Origin: Lewinellaceae bacterium
GTDB lineage: Bacteria > Bacteroidota > Bacteroidia > Chitinophagales > Saprospiraceae
NCBI GenBank assembly: GCA_020636225.1
Contig: JACJYI010000003.1
Coordinates: 744,001-808,000 of the forward strand
Reading direction: 5' to 3'
DNA: 64,000 bases
Both the position numbers and the translations under genes were made by a program. The notes below the pieces were generated by a model. The model saw only the letters and a program-made list of their open reading frames with translations. It ran no database searches and was not told the DNA's origin. Position 1 is the stretch's first letter; each line of letters begins with the position of its first letter. Positions 43,159-52,417 of this stretch are shown here, piece after piece.

Positions 43159-44997
43159 TTACGGCTTTCTCACCAGGACACATCCCCATTGGGAAGGGAC
43201 GGTGATCGGGAGGCGTTGGCCGTCAGACACAAAGGTAAGCCCACTGACCAGGTCGACGTACCGGCCGGGAGGAAGATTCGGCAGGTCAAGTCGCTGTTGA
43301 TCATCCTGGTTGTTCAGCACCACGAACACCTGGTCGGCACCCTTCTTTCGCTCAAAGGCAAAGACATCCGCGATCGTGTCGGCCAGGATGGTCCGGTAGC
43401 TTCCAGTTTGCAGGGCGGGGTGCGCTTTGCGGATAGCGATCATCTTCTGCAGATGGCGGAAGAGCTCCCTGTCGACCTCCACGACGTCGGCGGGACGCCG
43501 ACTCTGGTCGGGATTGGTCACTTCGTCCTCGTAAGCCAGATCCTCCCAGATCATGGGTTTCCGGCAATCCGGATCATTGGCGCCCCACATGCCCACTTCA
43601 TCCCCATAGTAGATCATCGGTGCCCCGACATAGGTCATTTGAAAAATGGTCATCAACTGGAGCAGACGGAGTTCGCGTTTCGTCGGCTTTCTGGGGGAGT
43701 AGTCGGGGTTCTCCAGGGCTTTGGAAATGGAGAAATAGGTGCCCCAATCCCGCCAGGAGCCAATGCCGGCATTGACGATACAGGAGGCGATCCGGTTGAC
43801 ATCATGGCTGCCGAAAAGATTCATGGAAGCATAGGCTACCCCGGGAGGATAGAGGTCACGTAATTCTCTCAAGCGGCGATCGAATTCATCGGCCTGGATG
43901 CGCATATCCGGTGGGTACAGGAAAAACTCCGCACACGTAAAGGCGAAGTTGTAATTCATCTCCCCGTCAAATTCATCGCCCTGCATATAGGGTATGACGA
44001 CCTCCGGCCTGTCTACGATCTCCGCGGTGAGATAGGCCTCGGGGTTCAGTTCCCGGACGTGCCGACGCCAGGTTTTCCAGAATGGATGTCCAATGCAAAA
44101 GGCGACATCCAGACGCCACCCATCGATCCCAGCCGCAGGTCCCAGTCCTTTCGGATTCATCCATCGATCGGTTGCCGCGAAGATGTATTCCCTTGGTCCG
44201 GCGACAATGCCTTGGTCGTCTTCGGCCAATTCGGGCAGGGAAAGGACGCCAAACCATCCCTGATAGGAAAATCGGGTCCCGGCAGTCGGGTCATCCCAAC
44301 TGTTGATGATAAACCAGTCCTTGTATGGGGATCGTTGCTGGTGGGTCAGCACATCCTGGAAGGCGAAACTGCTCAATCCCATGTGGTTGAACACTCCATC
44401 AAAAATGATCCGGATCCCGCGTGCATGACACTGCCGGATCAATTCAAGGGCCAGTTCGTCAGCCTGGGTCCAGACCCATGTTGTCGGGTCCAGGGGATCT
44501 TCGGTCGCCATTCGTGCCCGGTCGCCCTCCGGGTCGGGTCCGAAATGGGGGTCGATATGGTGATAGGTGGCCCCATCATATTTATGCAGGGAGGGTGACT
44601 CGAACACAGGGTTGAGGTAGAGTGCCGTCACGCCAAGGTTCTGAAGATAATCCAGTTTGTCGATGATCCCCTGTAGGTCTCCTCCGTATCGGCGCCGCAA
44701 AAGGTGTTTCCACATCTCCGGCTCTCCGTTCTGGAGTTCCCAGGGTTGGAGCTTGTACCAGTCGCTGCCCCATGGACTGATCTCCCAGGCCTTTGGCATC
44801 TCCTGCGGATCAGCCCCCTTCAGCGAGGACAGGGTGGGGTCATTGCCGGGATCGCCATTGCGAAAGCGTTCGGGGAAGATCTGGTACCAGATGGCCTCCT
44901 TGGCCCAGGTAGGAACGAATTCGCCCGACGGCGCCGGAAGTTGGGCACTCAGCAGAAGGGGAGTACAAAGGATCAGGATCGTCGACAACCGGTTCAT
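43159..44997 (-). CDS. Secreted GH13 alpha-amylase family glycoside hydrolase
   Basis: 612 residues. Signal peptide MNRLSTILILCTPLLLSAQ. The catalytic (beta/alpha)8 barrel follows directly: VTALYLNPVFESPS, IRIIFDGVFNHMG (region I), DGWRLDVAF (nucleophile Asp), LTAEIVD (acid/base Glu) and FGSHDVNRIAS (third Asp). The insertion and order resemble neopullulanase/cyclomaltodextrinase-type enzymes, so the target is probably alpha-1,4-glucans or maltodextrins. The C-terminal beta domain (~520-612) is present. The N-terminal starch-binding-like domain of true neopullulanases is missing, and there is no T9SS tail, which suggests a periplasmic location. A -7 box lies 5 bp upstream of the start. Confidence 0.92.
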   Translation of the reverse strand: MNRLSTILILCTPLLLSAQLPAPSGEFVPTWAKEAIWYQIFPERFRNGDPGNDPTLSSLKGADPQEMPKAWEISPWGSDWYKLQPWELQNGEPEMWKHLLRRRYGGDLQGIIDKLDYLQNLGVTALYLNPVFESPSLHKYDGATYHHIDPHFGPDPEGDRARMATEDPLDPTTWVWTQADELALELIRQCHARGIRIIFDGVFNHMGLSSFAFQDVLTHQQRSPYKDWFIINSWDDPTAGTRFSYQGWFGVLSLPELAEDDQGIVAGPREYIFAATDRWMNPKGLGPAAGIDGWRLDVAFCIGHPFWKTWRRHVRELNPEAYLTAEIVDRPEVVIPYMQGDEFDGEMNYNFAFTCAEFFLYPPDMRIQADEFDRRLRELRDLYPPGVAYASMNLFGSHDVNRIASCIVNAGIGSWRDWGTYFSISKALENPDYSPRKPTKRELRLLQLMTIFQMTYVGAPMIYYGDEVGMWGANDPDCRKPMIWEDLAYEDEVTNPDQSRRPADVVEVDRELFRHLQKMIAIRKAHPALQTGSYRTILADTIADVFAFERKKGADQVFVVLNNQDDQQRLDLPNLPPGRYVDLVSGLTFVSDGQRLPITVPSQWGCVLVRKP

Positions 44998-45001
44998 GCC
45001 C

Positions 45002-45009
45002 TGAAGATA
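45002..45009 (-). promoter_or_regulatory. Predicted -7 box for the GH13 gene
   Basis: TATCTTCA on the minus strand, ending 4 bp before the ATG at 44997. Confidence 0.4.
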
Positions 45010-45036
45010 GGGATCACGGCCAAATGAGCAGATGGA

Positions 45037-47523
45037 TCAAAGGGGATGCCCGGGTCTGCGGACGGCTTTCCAGAGTTCGATCCAGAGCGTACCGGCCAGT
45101 GCCAGGAGTAGCGGACACAGGAGAGCACCTGGTTCAGGCGAATGAAGCCGGAAGAGCTGACTGATCGACGGGATGTACAGGATGGCCACCCAAAGCGCCA
45201 GGGAGGACCCGATGATCCAGGGAAGGAGGGTATTCGGCCAGCGGATGGTGTCCAGGATGGTCACGTGGAAGGATCGGTTGGCCAGGGTCAGGAACACATT
45301 GCTGAGGATCAATGTGCTGAAGACGGCCGTGCGGATACCCGGATCATCTTCGCCATGCCTGAACTCCAGATAACCGGCAAGGAGGCATGCCAGTGTGATC
45401 ACGAATCCCTGGAGGAGGGTGACCCCCAGTTCTGGTCCGGTCAGCAGGTTCTTCCGCGTGGAATCGGAAGGCCGCATCCGGGTGGCTTGCCGGATCGGCT
45501 CATTTTCATAGATGATCGAGCAGGTCGGCCCCATAATCAGTTCGAGGAAGATGACGTGGACAGGGGCGAAGAGGGCATAAGGCAACCACCCCAGGAAAAT
45601 GGGGAGGGTGACCAGGAGAATGATCGGGATATGGATGGAGATGATGTACCGGATCGCCTTGCGCAGATTGGCATGGATGCCGCGACCGATCTGGATGGCT
45701 TCCAGCATCTTCGACAGGTCGTCATCTGCCAGGATCAATCCGGCTGCACCTTTGGCGACCTCGGTGCCCCTGCGCCCCATGGCGATACCAATGTGGGCCG
45801 CCTTGAGCGCCGGGGCATCATTCACCCCGTCGCCGGTCATGGCAACGATCTCGCCGGCAGATTGCAGGGCCCGGATGATCCGGAGTTTGCTGTCGGGCCG
45901 GACCCGGGCAAAGACATGGACACCCTTTACGGCGTCCACCAGGTCGGCATCCGAGGATCGGTTGATGTCATCGCCGGTCAGGATCGGTAAAGGGGGAATG
46001 CCGACCTGACGGGCGATGGCCGATGCTGTGGCGGGGTAATCCCCCGTGATCATGCAGACCTTCAGTCCTGCTTGTTGAACATCAGCGATCACCCCGGGGA
46101 TATGGGCTTCCGGAGGATCCGACAGGATGGTCAGTCCCATCCAGGTGAAGGCGATGTCCTCCTGTCGTGCCGGCAAGGAAGGCTGGTCCCAGTGCCCCCG
46201 GGCCACGCCCAATACACGATAGCCCTGGCTGGCGAAAAGCTCGGCTTCCCGTAGGGCTTGTTCCCTGGTGCCTTCATCGACCGCACAAAGCCGAAGGACT
46301 CCTTCTACGCCTCCCTTGCAGGCGATCCGACGATCGCCTTGGTCATTGCTCCACAGATGGGTCATGACCGGGGGTTGGCCGGACAGCGGGAATTCGTGGA
46401 ACATCCGGAAGGCAGGGCGCTCATCCGTTACCCCGCTCTTGGAATAATGCTCGTGGATGGATTGTTCCATCGGGTCGAAAGGAGCTTGCTCGCTGGCCCA
46501 CATGGCCGTGTCCAGTACCTCGGATGCAGGGGAGGAATGACCATAGTCCAGGGCCTGTCCGGTACGGGCATCCCACACGTGGACCACCTGCATCCGGTTG
46601 CCGGTGAGTGTGCCGGTTTTGTCGAAGCAGATCACCGTCGCCGCCCCCAGGCTTTCCACCGTCTGAGGTTGGCGGGCGATGATACCATGACGGAGCAGGC
46701 GATATGCCCCCATGGCCATGAAGGTGGTCAGGGCGACCGGGATCTCTTCCGGCAGGACGGACATGGCCATCGTCAATCCGTTGAGTAACCCATTGATCCA
46801 GCTTCCCGATGCCCAGGTATAATACCCGGTCACAAAGAGGAAGGCGATACTGCCGGCGATCACCATGAACCGGACAAACCGGTCGACCTGTTGTTGCAGG
46901 GGTGTGCGTTGTTTGCTGACCCCTTCCAGCGACAGGCCGATGCCGGCCAGGGTGGTGTTCAGCCCGATCGCGGTCACCCGGGCCGTACAGTAACCGCTGA
47001 CCGCCAAAGTGCCCTGGAGGAGGGGGGCTCCGGCTTGCTTCTGCACGGCCGCTGATTCGCCGGTAATGAGGGCCTCATTGATGGACAGGTCATTGGTCGT
47101 GAGGATCTCTGCATCGGCAGGGATGGTCATCCCCTCCTCGCACAGGATCAGGTCGCCCAGCACGATGTCCATCATGGGGATCTCCCGGGGCTGCCCTTCC
47201 CGGAGCACTCTGGCCTTCCCGACCGTCATGCGTCCCAGGGCTTTCACGGCGCGCTGGCTGCGGAGGTCCTGGAATATGGAAATGCCGGCAACAAAGATCA
47301 GGGCAATGCCCATGGTGATCGCTTCAGGGGTCTCCCCGAGCAGGGCATAGAGCAGACATGCCGCGACCAGCAGCAGGAACATCGGTTCCGTCACGACGGG
47401 AATGACCACCTTCCACAGGGTGCTCTTTCCCTGCAGCGAGACATTCGCGCCATGGATCTCCCGCTGACGGAGGACGTCTGCCTCCGTCAGACCAGTCATT
47501 GTGGATGGTGCTGAAGCTCCCAT
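45037..47523 (-). CDS. Calcium-type (P2) cation-transporting P-type ATPase
   Basis: About 828 residues from the ATG at 47523 (just downstream of a -7 box; an in-frame codon at 47589 lies upstream of it). P-type motifs: actuator TGES (LITGESAAV), phosphorylated Asp in CFDKTGTLTG, KGGVEG for nucleotide binding and MTGDGVNDAPALK. The membrane motif reads PEEIP where Ca2+ pumps have PEGLP. Ten or so membrane helices are seen, with the C-terminal cation-ATPase region present. It belongs to the P2A/P2B-like group and likely exports Ca2+ or a related divalent cation; the ion is not certain. Divergent from queG. Confidence 0.9.
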   Translation of the reverse strand: MGASAPSTMTGLTEADVLRQREIHGANVSLQGKSTLWKVVIPVVTEPMFLLLVAACLLYALLGETPEAITMGIALIFVAGISIFQDLRSQRAVKALGRMTVGKARVLREGQPREIPMMDIVLGDLILCEEGMTIPADAEILTTNDLSINEALITGESAAVQKQAGAPLLQGTLAVSGYCTARVTAIGLNTTLAGIGLSLEGVSKQRTPLQQQVDRFVRFMVIAGSIAFLFVTGYYTWASGSWINGLLNGLTMAMSVLPEEIPVALTTFMAMGAYRLLRHGIIARQPQTVESLGAATVICFDKTGTLTGNRMQVVHVWDARTGQALDYGHSSPASEVLDTAMWASEQAPFDPMEQSIHEHYSKSGVTDERPAFRMFHEFPLSGQPPVMTHLWSNDQGDRRIACKGGVEGVLRLCAVDEGTREQALREAELFASQGYRVLGVARGHWDQPSLPARQEDIAFTWMGLTILSDPPEAHIPGVIADVQQAGLKVCMITGDYPATASAIARQVGIPPLPILTGDDINRSSDADLVDAVKGVHVFARVRPDSKLRIIRALQSAGEIVAMTGDGVNDAPALKAAHIGIAMGRRGTEVAKGAAGLILADDDLSKMLEAIQIGRGIHANLRKAIRYIISIHIPIILLVTLPIFLGWLPYALFAPVHVIFLELIMGPTCSIIYENEPIRQATRMRPSDSTRKNLLTGPELGVTLLQGFVITLACLLAGYLEFRHGEDDPGIRTAVFSTLILSNVFLTLANRSFHVTILDTIRWPNTLLPWIIGSSLALWVAILYIPSISQLFRLHSPEPGALLCPLLLALAGTLWIELWKAVRRPGHPL

Positions 47524-47534
47524 AGGGTGAATGG

Positions 47535-47542
47535 CGAAGATA
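47535..47542 (-). promoter_or_regulatory. Predicted -7 box for the P-type ATPase gene
   Basis: TATCTTCG on the minus strand, identical to the pcrA box, 11 bp before the ATG at 47523. Confidence 0.5.
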
Positions 47543-47663
47543 GCAGAAGGAAGGGTCTCCGTAGATCCTGTCGGATCAGACAAGGTCATTCCTCCATGGT
47601 GCGTGGGAGTGAGTCATGAACGGTTCCTCCGGCATCTGCCCATCAACAGAACCGGAGCCTCCC

Positions 47664-47671
47664 TATCTTTA
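47664..47671 (+). promoter_or_regulatory. Predicted -7 box for queG
   Basis: TATCTTTA, 7/8 match to TAnnTTTG, 4 bp before the ATG at 47676. Confidence 0.5.
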
Positions 47672-47675
47672 GGCC

Positions 47676-48602
47676 ATGTCCATTCACCACCCTTCCGAGG
47701 CATTCAAGCGCAAGGCAGCCGAGCTCGGATTCTTCCTCTGTTCCATTGCCAGGGCGGAACCCATGGACGAAGAAGCCCGTCGGCTGGAGGACTGGCTGAA
47801 CAAGGGCTACCATGGCAAGATGGGGTACATGGCCAACCACTTTGATCTGCGCACGGATCCGACCAGGCTGGTACCCGGGGCGAGGACCGTCATTTCCCTG
47901 GGGTACAACTATCACAATCCGGATCGATCGGCGGATCTGGAGGCTCCCCGGGTCAGCCAGTATGCCTGGGGGGAGGACTATCACAGGGTAGTTCGACGAA
48001 AGTTGAAGGAGCTGTTCCGCTGGATCAAAGAGACGTATGGCGACATCCAGGGTCGGGTGTTCGTCGATTCCGGACCGGTACTGGAACGGGACTGGGCACG
48101 GCGTTCAGGCATGGGATGGGTCGGCAAGCATACCCTGCTCATCCATCGGAACCACGGGAGTTATTTTTTTCTGGCCGAGCTGATCATCGACCTGCCCATC
48201 GAGCCCGATCTGCCGATCAAGGATTATTGCGGCACCTGCACCCGTTGCATTGATGCCTGCCCCACCGATGCCATCGCGCCCTCCGGCTACCTGCTGGATG
48301 CGTCGAAGTGCATCTCCTATCTCACCATTGAATTGAGGGAGGCCATCCCGGAGGCGTTCCAGGGCAAGCTGGAGAACTGGGCGTTCGGTTGTGATATCTG
48401 CCAGGAGGTCTGTCCATGGAACCGGTTTGCCCAGCGTCATGACGAACCGGCTTTCGAGCCACACCCTGACCTGGCGGGTATGACCCGTGCGGACTGGGTC
48501 GAGATGACGGAGGAGACCTTTTCGACCGTGTTCGGCCATACGCCTGTCAAGCGCGCCGGATGGAGAAAGGTCATGGAAACCATCACGGGTCGCTCGGGGT
48601 AG
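47676..48602 (+). CDS. queG: Epoxyqueuosine reductase
   Basis: The cobalamin- and iron-sulfur-dependent last step of queuosine synthesis in tRNA wobble modification, cytosolic. 308 residues, near the family's minimal length (about 310-380), so the C-terminal HEAT-like extension of longer members is absent. The two [4Fe-4S] sites are clear: CGTCTRCIDACP (Cys185, 188, 191, 195) and CDICQEVCPWN (Cys239, 242, 246) with Cys212. The B12-binding part is represented by VFVDSGPVLERDWARRSGMG. The start ATG follows a -7 box by 4 bp. Secure call. Confidence 0.96.
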   Translation: MSIHHPSEAFKRKAAELGFFLCSIARAEPMDEEARRLEDWLNKGYHGKMGYMANHFDLRTDPTRLVPGARTVISLGYNYHNPDRSADLEAPRVSQYAWGEDYHRVVRRKLKELFRWIKETYGDIQGRVFVDSGPVLERDWARRSGMGWVGKHTLLIHRNHGSYFFLAELIIDLPIEPDLPIKDYCGTCTRCIDACPTDAIAPSGYLLDASKCISYLTIELREAIPEAFQGKLENWAFGCDICQEVCPWNRFAQRHDEPAFEPHPDLAGMTRADWVEMTEETFSTVFGHTPVKRAGWRKVMETITGRSG

Positions 48603-48774
48603 CTGGGTACGGATCTCCTGTTGGCTCTGGTAAGGGATCACCATCACTCTGGAGATTATCCTCCTTAAAGTGCAAATTATTCCGATCCAGGTTTCTCGAT
48701 GAATCGATCAGGGGATCAGGTCTGTTCCCATGGGATCATCAAGACGACATCAAGTCCATGGTTGTACACGAGGC

Positions 48775-50022
48775 TTATTCGACTCCTTTGACCAGCGTTC
48801 GGGTGGCCACATGGCCATCCACTGTCCGGCACTCCAGCAGGTAGCTGCCCTGGGGAAGATGGCCCAGACGAATGGAGGCGATGGGAGCGATCTGCCGGGA
48901 ACCATGAACGAGCCGACCCTCGGTATTGTATATCATGACATCAAGGGGCGTGCCATTCATTTGCCCCTCCGCGCCCAAGTCAATGGTGACCTGGTCGACA
49001 AACGGATTGGGATAGGCCTGCAGGTCGGAGAGCCGGTCACCCGATGGCAACAGGCTGGTGGATGGGTCCCCCAGATCATATTTGTAGGATTCTTCCTGGT
49101 ACTCCCCGAAGGAAGACCCATTGAACAGATAGACCTCATGATCGAGCACAAAGGAAGCCGGGGCCCATCTCGAAAAGCCCGGATGAGGGGGCAGTTCTTC
49201 CCAGGCGTCCGAGTCGGCATCATATCTCCAGAATTCGCCGATCTCCATGGATTTGTGGTCATCTCCGTCACCGCTCAGGACATACCCATATCCATTGTGC
49301 GAAAACTGTGTGCCCGCCACCCGCGCCTCCCCGGGTATGTTGGCCACCTCTTGCCAACTGTCCGTTGCCGGATCATACTGGTACCAGGTGTCATAGATCT
49401 CCGGCGCGTCGCTGCCATGCCCGAATCCGGCATACACATGATCACCAATGGCAAACTGATAGGGGTGGTGACGCCGGTGGCTGGGGAAATCGGTCTTTTG
49501 GGTCCGGGTATCCGTCGCAATATTGTACTGCCACCAGTCATCCAGGTTGCCCACGCCACCAGCCCGGCCCATGCCCATGTATATATTGCCCTGATGGGCC
49601 ACGAACGCCGGATGAAGTCGGGGCAGGCAAGGGCAGGGAGTCAGTTCGGTCCATTCGTTGGTCGCGGGGTCGAACACCCAAAGGTCGTTCTTCTGGGTCT
49701 CCACATTCTCCCCTGGAGTGGTGCCGGTACCAAATCCAAAATAGGCCTTGTCTTCCCAGACATCACCGATGCCATAGCCTCTGGTTCCACCCAGGAAATC
49801 CGGAAGCTGGGTCCATTCGTCCTGTTCGGCTGAATAGCGATAGACATCTGCACGCAGACCGTTCGGCGACTGTCCGACCATGATGTATCCGGTATCCCGC
49901 ACCACAAAGGCAAAGGAATGGTCCGTCCGAAAGTCGCCAGGAGGGGAGGCAACCGGCGTCCATTGGGCCATCAGAGATAGTTGACAAACGAGGGCTACAA
50001 GTGTGATGTAGGAATGCTTCAT
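48775..50022 (-). CDS. Secreted kelch-repeat protein with T9SS tail
   Basis: 415 residues from MKHSYITLVALVCQL, the signal peptide (ends SLMAQ); 12 codons more are open upstream but lack signal character. Residues ~25-320 contain six or so kelch-type blades, for example YRYSAEQDEWTQLPDFLGG, FDPATNEWTELTPCP, YDPATDSWQEVANIPG and YDADSDAWEELPPHPG, forming a beta-propeller. The C-terminal region (LQAYPNPFVDQVTIDLG ... LPQGSYLLECRT) is a type A T9SS sorting domain. Presumably a cell-surface binding protein, ligand unknown. Confidence 0.88.
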   Translation of the reverse strand: MKHSYITLVALVCQLSLMAQWTPVASPPGDFRTDHSFAFVVRDTGYIMVGQSPNGLRADVYRYSAEQDEWTQLPDFLGGTRGYGIGDVWEDKAYFGFGTGTTPGENVETQKNDLWVFDPATNEWTELTPCPCLPRLHPAFVAHQGNIYMGMGRAGGVGNLDDWWQYNIATDTRTQKTDFPSHRRHHPYQFAIGDHVYAGFGHGSDAPEIYDTWYQYDPATDSWQEVANIPGEARVAGTQFSHNGYGYVLSGDGDDHKSMEIGEFWRYDADSDAWEELPPHPGFSRWAPASFVLDHEVYLFNGSSFGEYQEESYKYDLGDPSTSLLPSGDRLSDLQAYPNPFVDQVTIDLGAEGQMNGTPLDVMIYNTEGRLVHGSRQIAPIASIRLGHLPQGSYLLECRTVDGHVATRTLVKGVE

Positions 50023-50058
50023 GAAGGTTGGATAGGTCAGGTGGTCGATTCGTTCCAA

Positions 50059-50365
50059 TAAGCTCCGACTTCAGGAGCACACGTTGCCAAACAGCAGTTC
50101 ACCGGGTGAATGTTCATCGGAATGGCGATTGAGTGGGAATTTCCTGCTGATGTTACCGAGAATGAGCCGGGAGGATTGCCATTGCATTCTGAGAATGGCC
50201 TGGTCCTTAATGGGTCAACTGGAAGTGACGGTCATGGCGCTGTCGTTCAGCGTCAAGGACGCTTGGTCACCATAATCGGGTTGTTTCCAACCATACACCA
50301 TTCTTCCGGGTTTTATCCGGTTCTTCATGGGATGGCGGGGCATGGATCAGGTGTGGTGATGCAGC
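50059..50365. other. 307-bp intergenic region, nothing recognised
   Basis: Lies between the kelch gene start and the stop of the lipoprotein gene at 50366. Short plus-strand frames (60-94 codons) show no family resemblance. No hairpin followed by a T-run was noted. Confidence 0.5.
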
Positions 50366-51043
50366 CTACTGCCGGATATGGATCGTGCGGGTAACGGTAT
50401 ACCAGACAGCCATCCGACCGCCCTTTGACGTGCCTTCATCGACATCCGCCCGGTTGTGCGCCCGGATGAGCGTACAGGTCGCATTGCCAGCGCCCAGCTT
50501 TTGCAGCCGGTTGGCTGGCAAGACAAGTTGGGTCGCTCCGATGGAGGAGGAGGAGAAGATCTCGAAATTGTTCTGCTGTGTGCCGTCAATGGTCAGGCTG
50601 ACCGTTTCTCCGGCAGCGATCGCAGAACCGCTCCACTGGAAGGAGAAGGCGTTGGCGGCATCAATGGTATCGACTGTGGGAAAGTCGATGGGAATGATGG
50701 TGGCGGTAGCGTTGGTGAACTGGTTGTTGTCCAGGTCGGTATATCTGAATGTCCCTGAAGTGGTTAGTCCGGTATACTCCCGGTTGTGTACGCCAAGGAG
50801 CTGGTTGTAATTCAGTTCATCATTGTTGAACGTGCTGACGGCCGGATCGGACAGGTTGAGCAGGGTGCCCCCCGGTCCGCCGAACCGGAAGGTGGCCTGG
50901 GCCGTGGTCTTATCCTGGTTCTGGTTATAGAACAGTTCATAGATGGTGTAGATCGAATCCTGGTTGACATTTTCGGATTCTTCCTTGACACAGGAGATGA
51001 CCAGGACAGGCAGGGAGATCAGGAAGAGGAGGTAGGTTTTCAT
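50366..51043 (-). CDS. Hypothetical lipoprotein
   Basis: 225 residues. Lipobox LPVLVISC gives lipid Cys18. The mature protein is rich in Thr, Asn and Ser with a beta-strand pattern (AQATFRFGGPGGTLLNL, SFQWSGSAIAAGETVSL). I recognise no named family; similar uncharacterised lipoproteins with a central calcium-binding-like Asp/Asn pattern are frequent in Bacteroidota. Likely an outer-membrane-anchored protein. Confidence 0.7.
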   Translation of the reverse strand: MKTYLLFLISLPVLVISCVKEESENVNQDSIYTIYELFYNQNQDKTTAQATFRFGGPGGTLLNLSDPAVSTFNNDELNYNQLLGVHNREYTGLTTSGTFRYTDLDNNQFTNATATIIPIDFPTVDTIDAANAFSFQWSGSAIAAGETVSLTIDGTQQNNFEIFSSSSIGATQLVLPANRLQKLGAGNATCTLIRAHNRADVDEGTSKGGRMAVWYTVTRTIHIRQ

Positions 51044-51236
51044 TGGATGGAAAGGTTTCTGATTGATTCGGCCACGTTACTTGGACATCAAGATACGTGA
51101 ATCCGGGGGGACAAAGGCGACGGTGGGGCATCCTGATGAACGGGCGCCAACCATGAGTGGATCCTATGGTGGATAACGCTTTTCCTCGGAATGATATTTC
51201 CTGGTCGCTTCCGGATGGGAAAGTCGCTCATCTCCG

Positions 51237-51244
51237 TACCTTTC
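51237..51244 (+). promoter_or_regulatory. Predicted -7 box for the AI-2E family gene
   Basis: TACCTTTC, 7/8 match, 4 bp before the ATG at 51249. The HI0933 flavoprotein gene probably shares this promoter. Confidence 0.5.
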
Positions 51245-51248
51245 CCTC

Positions 51249-52412
51249 ATGAACAAATGGTGGATTACGCTCAAGCAGGGCCGGACCATTGCCCTGATCG
51301 CCTCCCTGGTATTCATCGGGTTGATCATCTATTTCTTCACCGACATTGTCACCTACATCCTGCTGGCCTGGGTGATCTCCATGATCGGTTCCCCCCTGAT
51401 GTCCCTGATGAGGAAGATCAGGATCAGGGAATGGACACCCAATGCCAGTATCCGGGCGGCCATCACCATTCTGGTCTTTTTCGGGATCCTCGGATTCCTG
51501 GGATGGATCTTCATCCCCATGCTGCTGGAGCAGGCCGCCTCCATATCCAAGGTCAATTACGTGGCCATTGCCCAATCGCTGGAAGAGCCGCTCAACCGGT
51601 TGAATGAACGATTGTCCGAACTGGGACTGGTCAGTGATACCCGTTCGCCATCCGAGCAGGTGATCGCCACCCTGAAGACCTGGTTCGAGCCGGCGAAGGT
51701 GGGTGGATTTTTCACCTCCGGTCTGGAGCTGGCCGGTACCCTGGTGATCGGACTGTTCAGCGTGATCTTCATTTCCTTCTTTTTTCTTCGGGAGGAGGGG
51801 TTGTTCATGGAGTTTGTGGCCAGTCTGATGCCGCAGGAATATGACGGGAGGACCCGGCGAGTGATCGATGAGGTATCTGAGCTGCTCACCCGATATTTCG
51901 GCGGCGTCCTGGTCCAGATCACCTTGATCACCTTTCTCCTGTCCGGATTGCTCACCCTGGTTGGAGTTCGCAATGCCTTTCTGATCGCGTTCTTTGCTGC
52001 GCTGATCAATGTGATCCCCTACATTGGCCCGATCATCGGGATGGTCTTCGGCGTCCTGATGACGATCTCCTCCAGCCTGGACCTGGACTTCTACTCCCAG
52101 ATGCTTCCCCTCATCTGGCGCGTGGTCGGGGCGTTTGCCTTTGTCCAGTTGCTGGACAATTTCATCTTCCAGCCCTTCATCCTGGGGAGTCGCGTGCTGG
52201 CGCATCCGCTGGAGATCTTTATCATCGTGATGGTCGGGGCCAAGATCGGTGGTATCCCCGGAATGGTGCTGGCAATACCCACCTACACCGTCCTTCGGGT
52301 CGTTGCCCGGGTATTCCTGAGCGAGTTTACCATCGTGAAAAAGCTGACGAGGAGGATGGAAGAGGCCAGTCAGGAACAAACGCAGGCCAGCCGCCAGGCC
52401 AGGGATGCCTGA
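51249..52412 (+). CDS. AI-2E family transporter
   Basis: An inner-membrane protein of 387 residues with about eight membrane helices: near 18-36, 40-60, 74-96, 160-182, 212-240, 248-272, 286-310 and 318-345. The conserved end NVIPYIGPIIGMVFGVLMT and FVQLLDNFIFQPFILGSR are typical of the family, which contains TqsA/YdiK-like exporters and sodium-proton antiporter-like proteins; the AI-2 role is not general. The substrate is unknown. The HI0933 flavoprotein gene follows 5 bp later on the same strand. Confidence 0.9.
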   Translation: MNKWWITLKQGRTIALIASLVFIGLIIYFFTDIVTYILLAWVISMIGSPLMSLMRKIRIREWTPNASIRAAITILVFFGILGFLGWIFIPMLLEQAASISKVNYVAIAQSLEEPLNRLNERLSELGLVSDTRSPSEQVIATLKTWFEPAKVGGFFTSGLELAGTLVIGLFSVIFISFFFLREEGLFMEFVASLMPQEYDGRTRRVIDEVSELLTRYFGGVLVQITLITFLLSGLLTLVGVRNAFLIAFFAALINVIPYIGPIIGMVFGVLMTISSSLDLDFYSQMLPLIWRVVGAFAFVQLLDNFIFQPFILGSRVLAHPLEIFIIVMVGAKIGGIPGMVLAIPTYTVLRVVARVFLSEFTIVKKLTRRMEEASQEQTQASRQARDA

Positions 52413-52417
52413 TCGTC

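Noticed and set aside
42019..43863. 614-codon plus-strand frame
   Set aside because: Spans three minus-strand genes with strong motifs; a shadow.
51228..52379. 383-codon minus-strand frame rich in Asp, Gln and His
   Set aside because: Antisense to the AI-2E family gene; hydrophobic codons read backwards give this composition.
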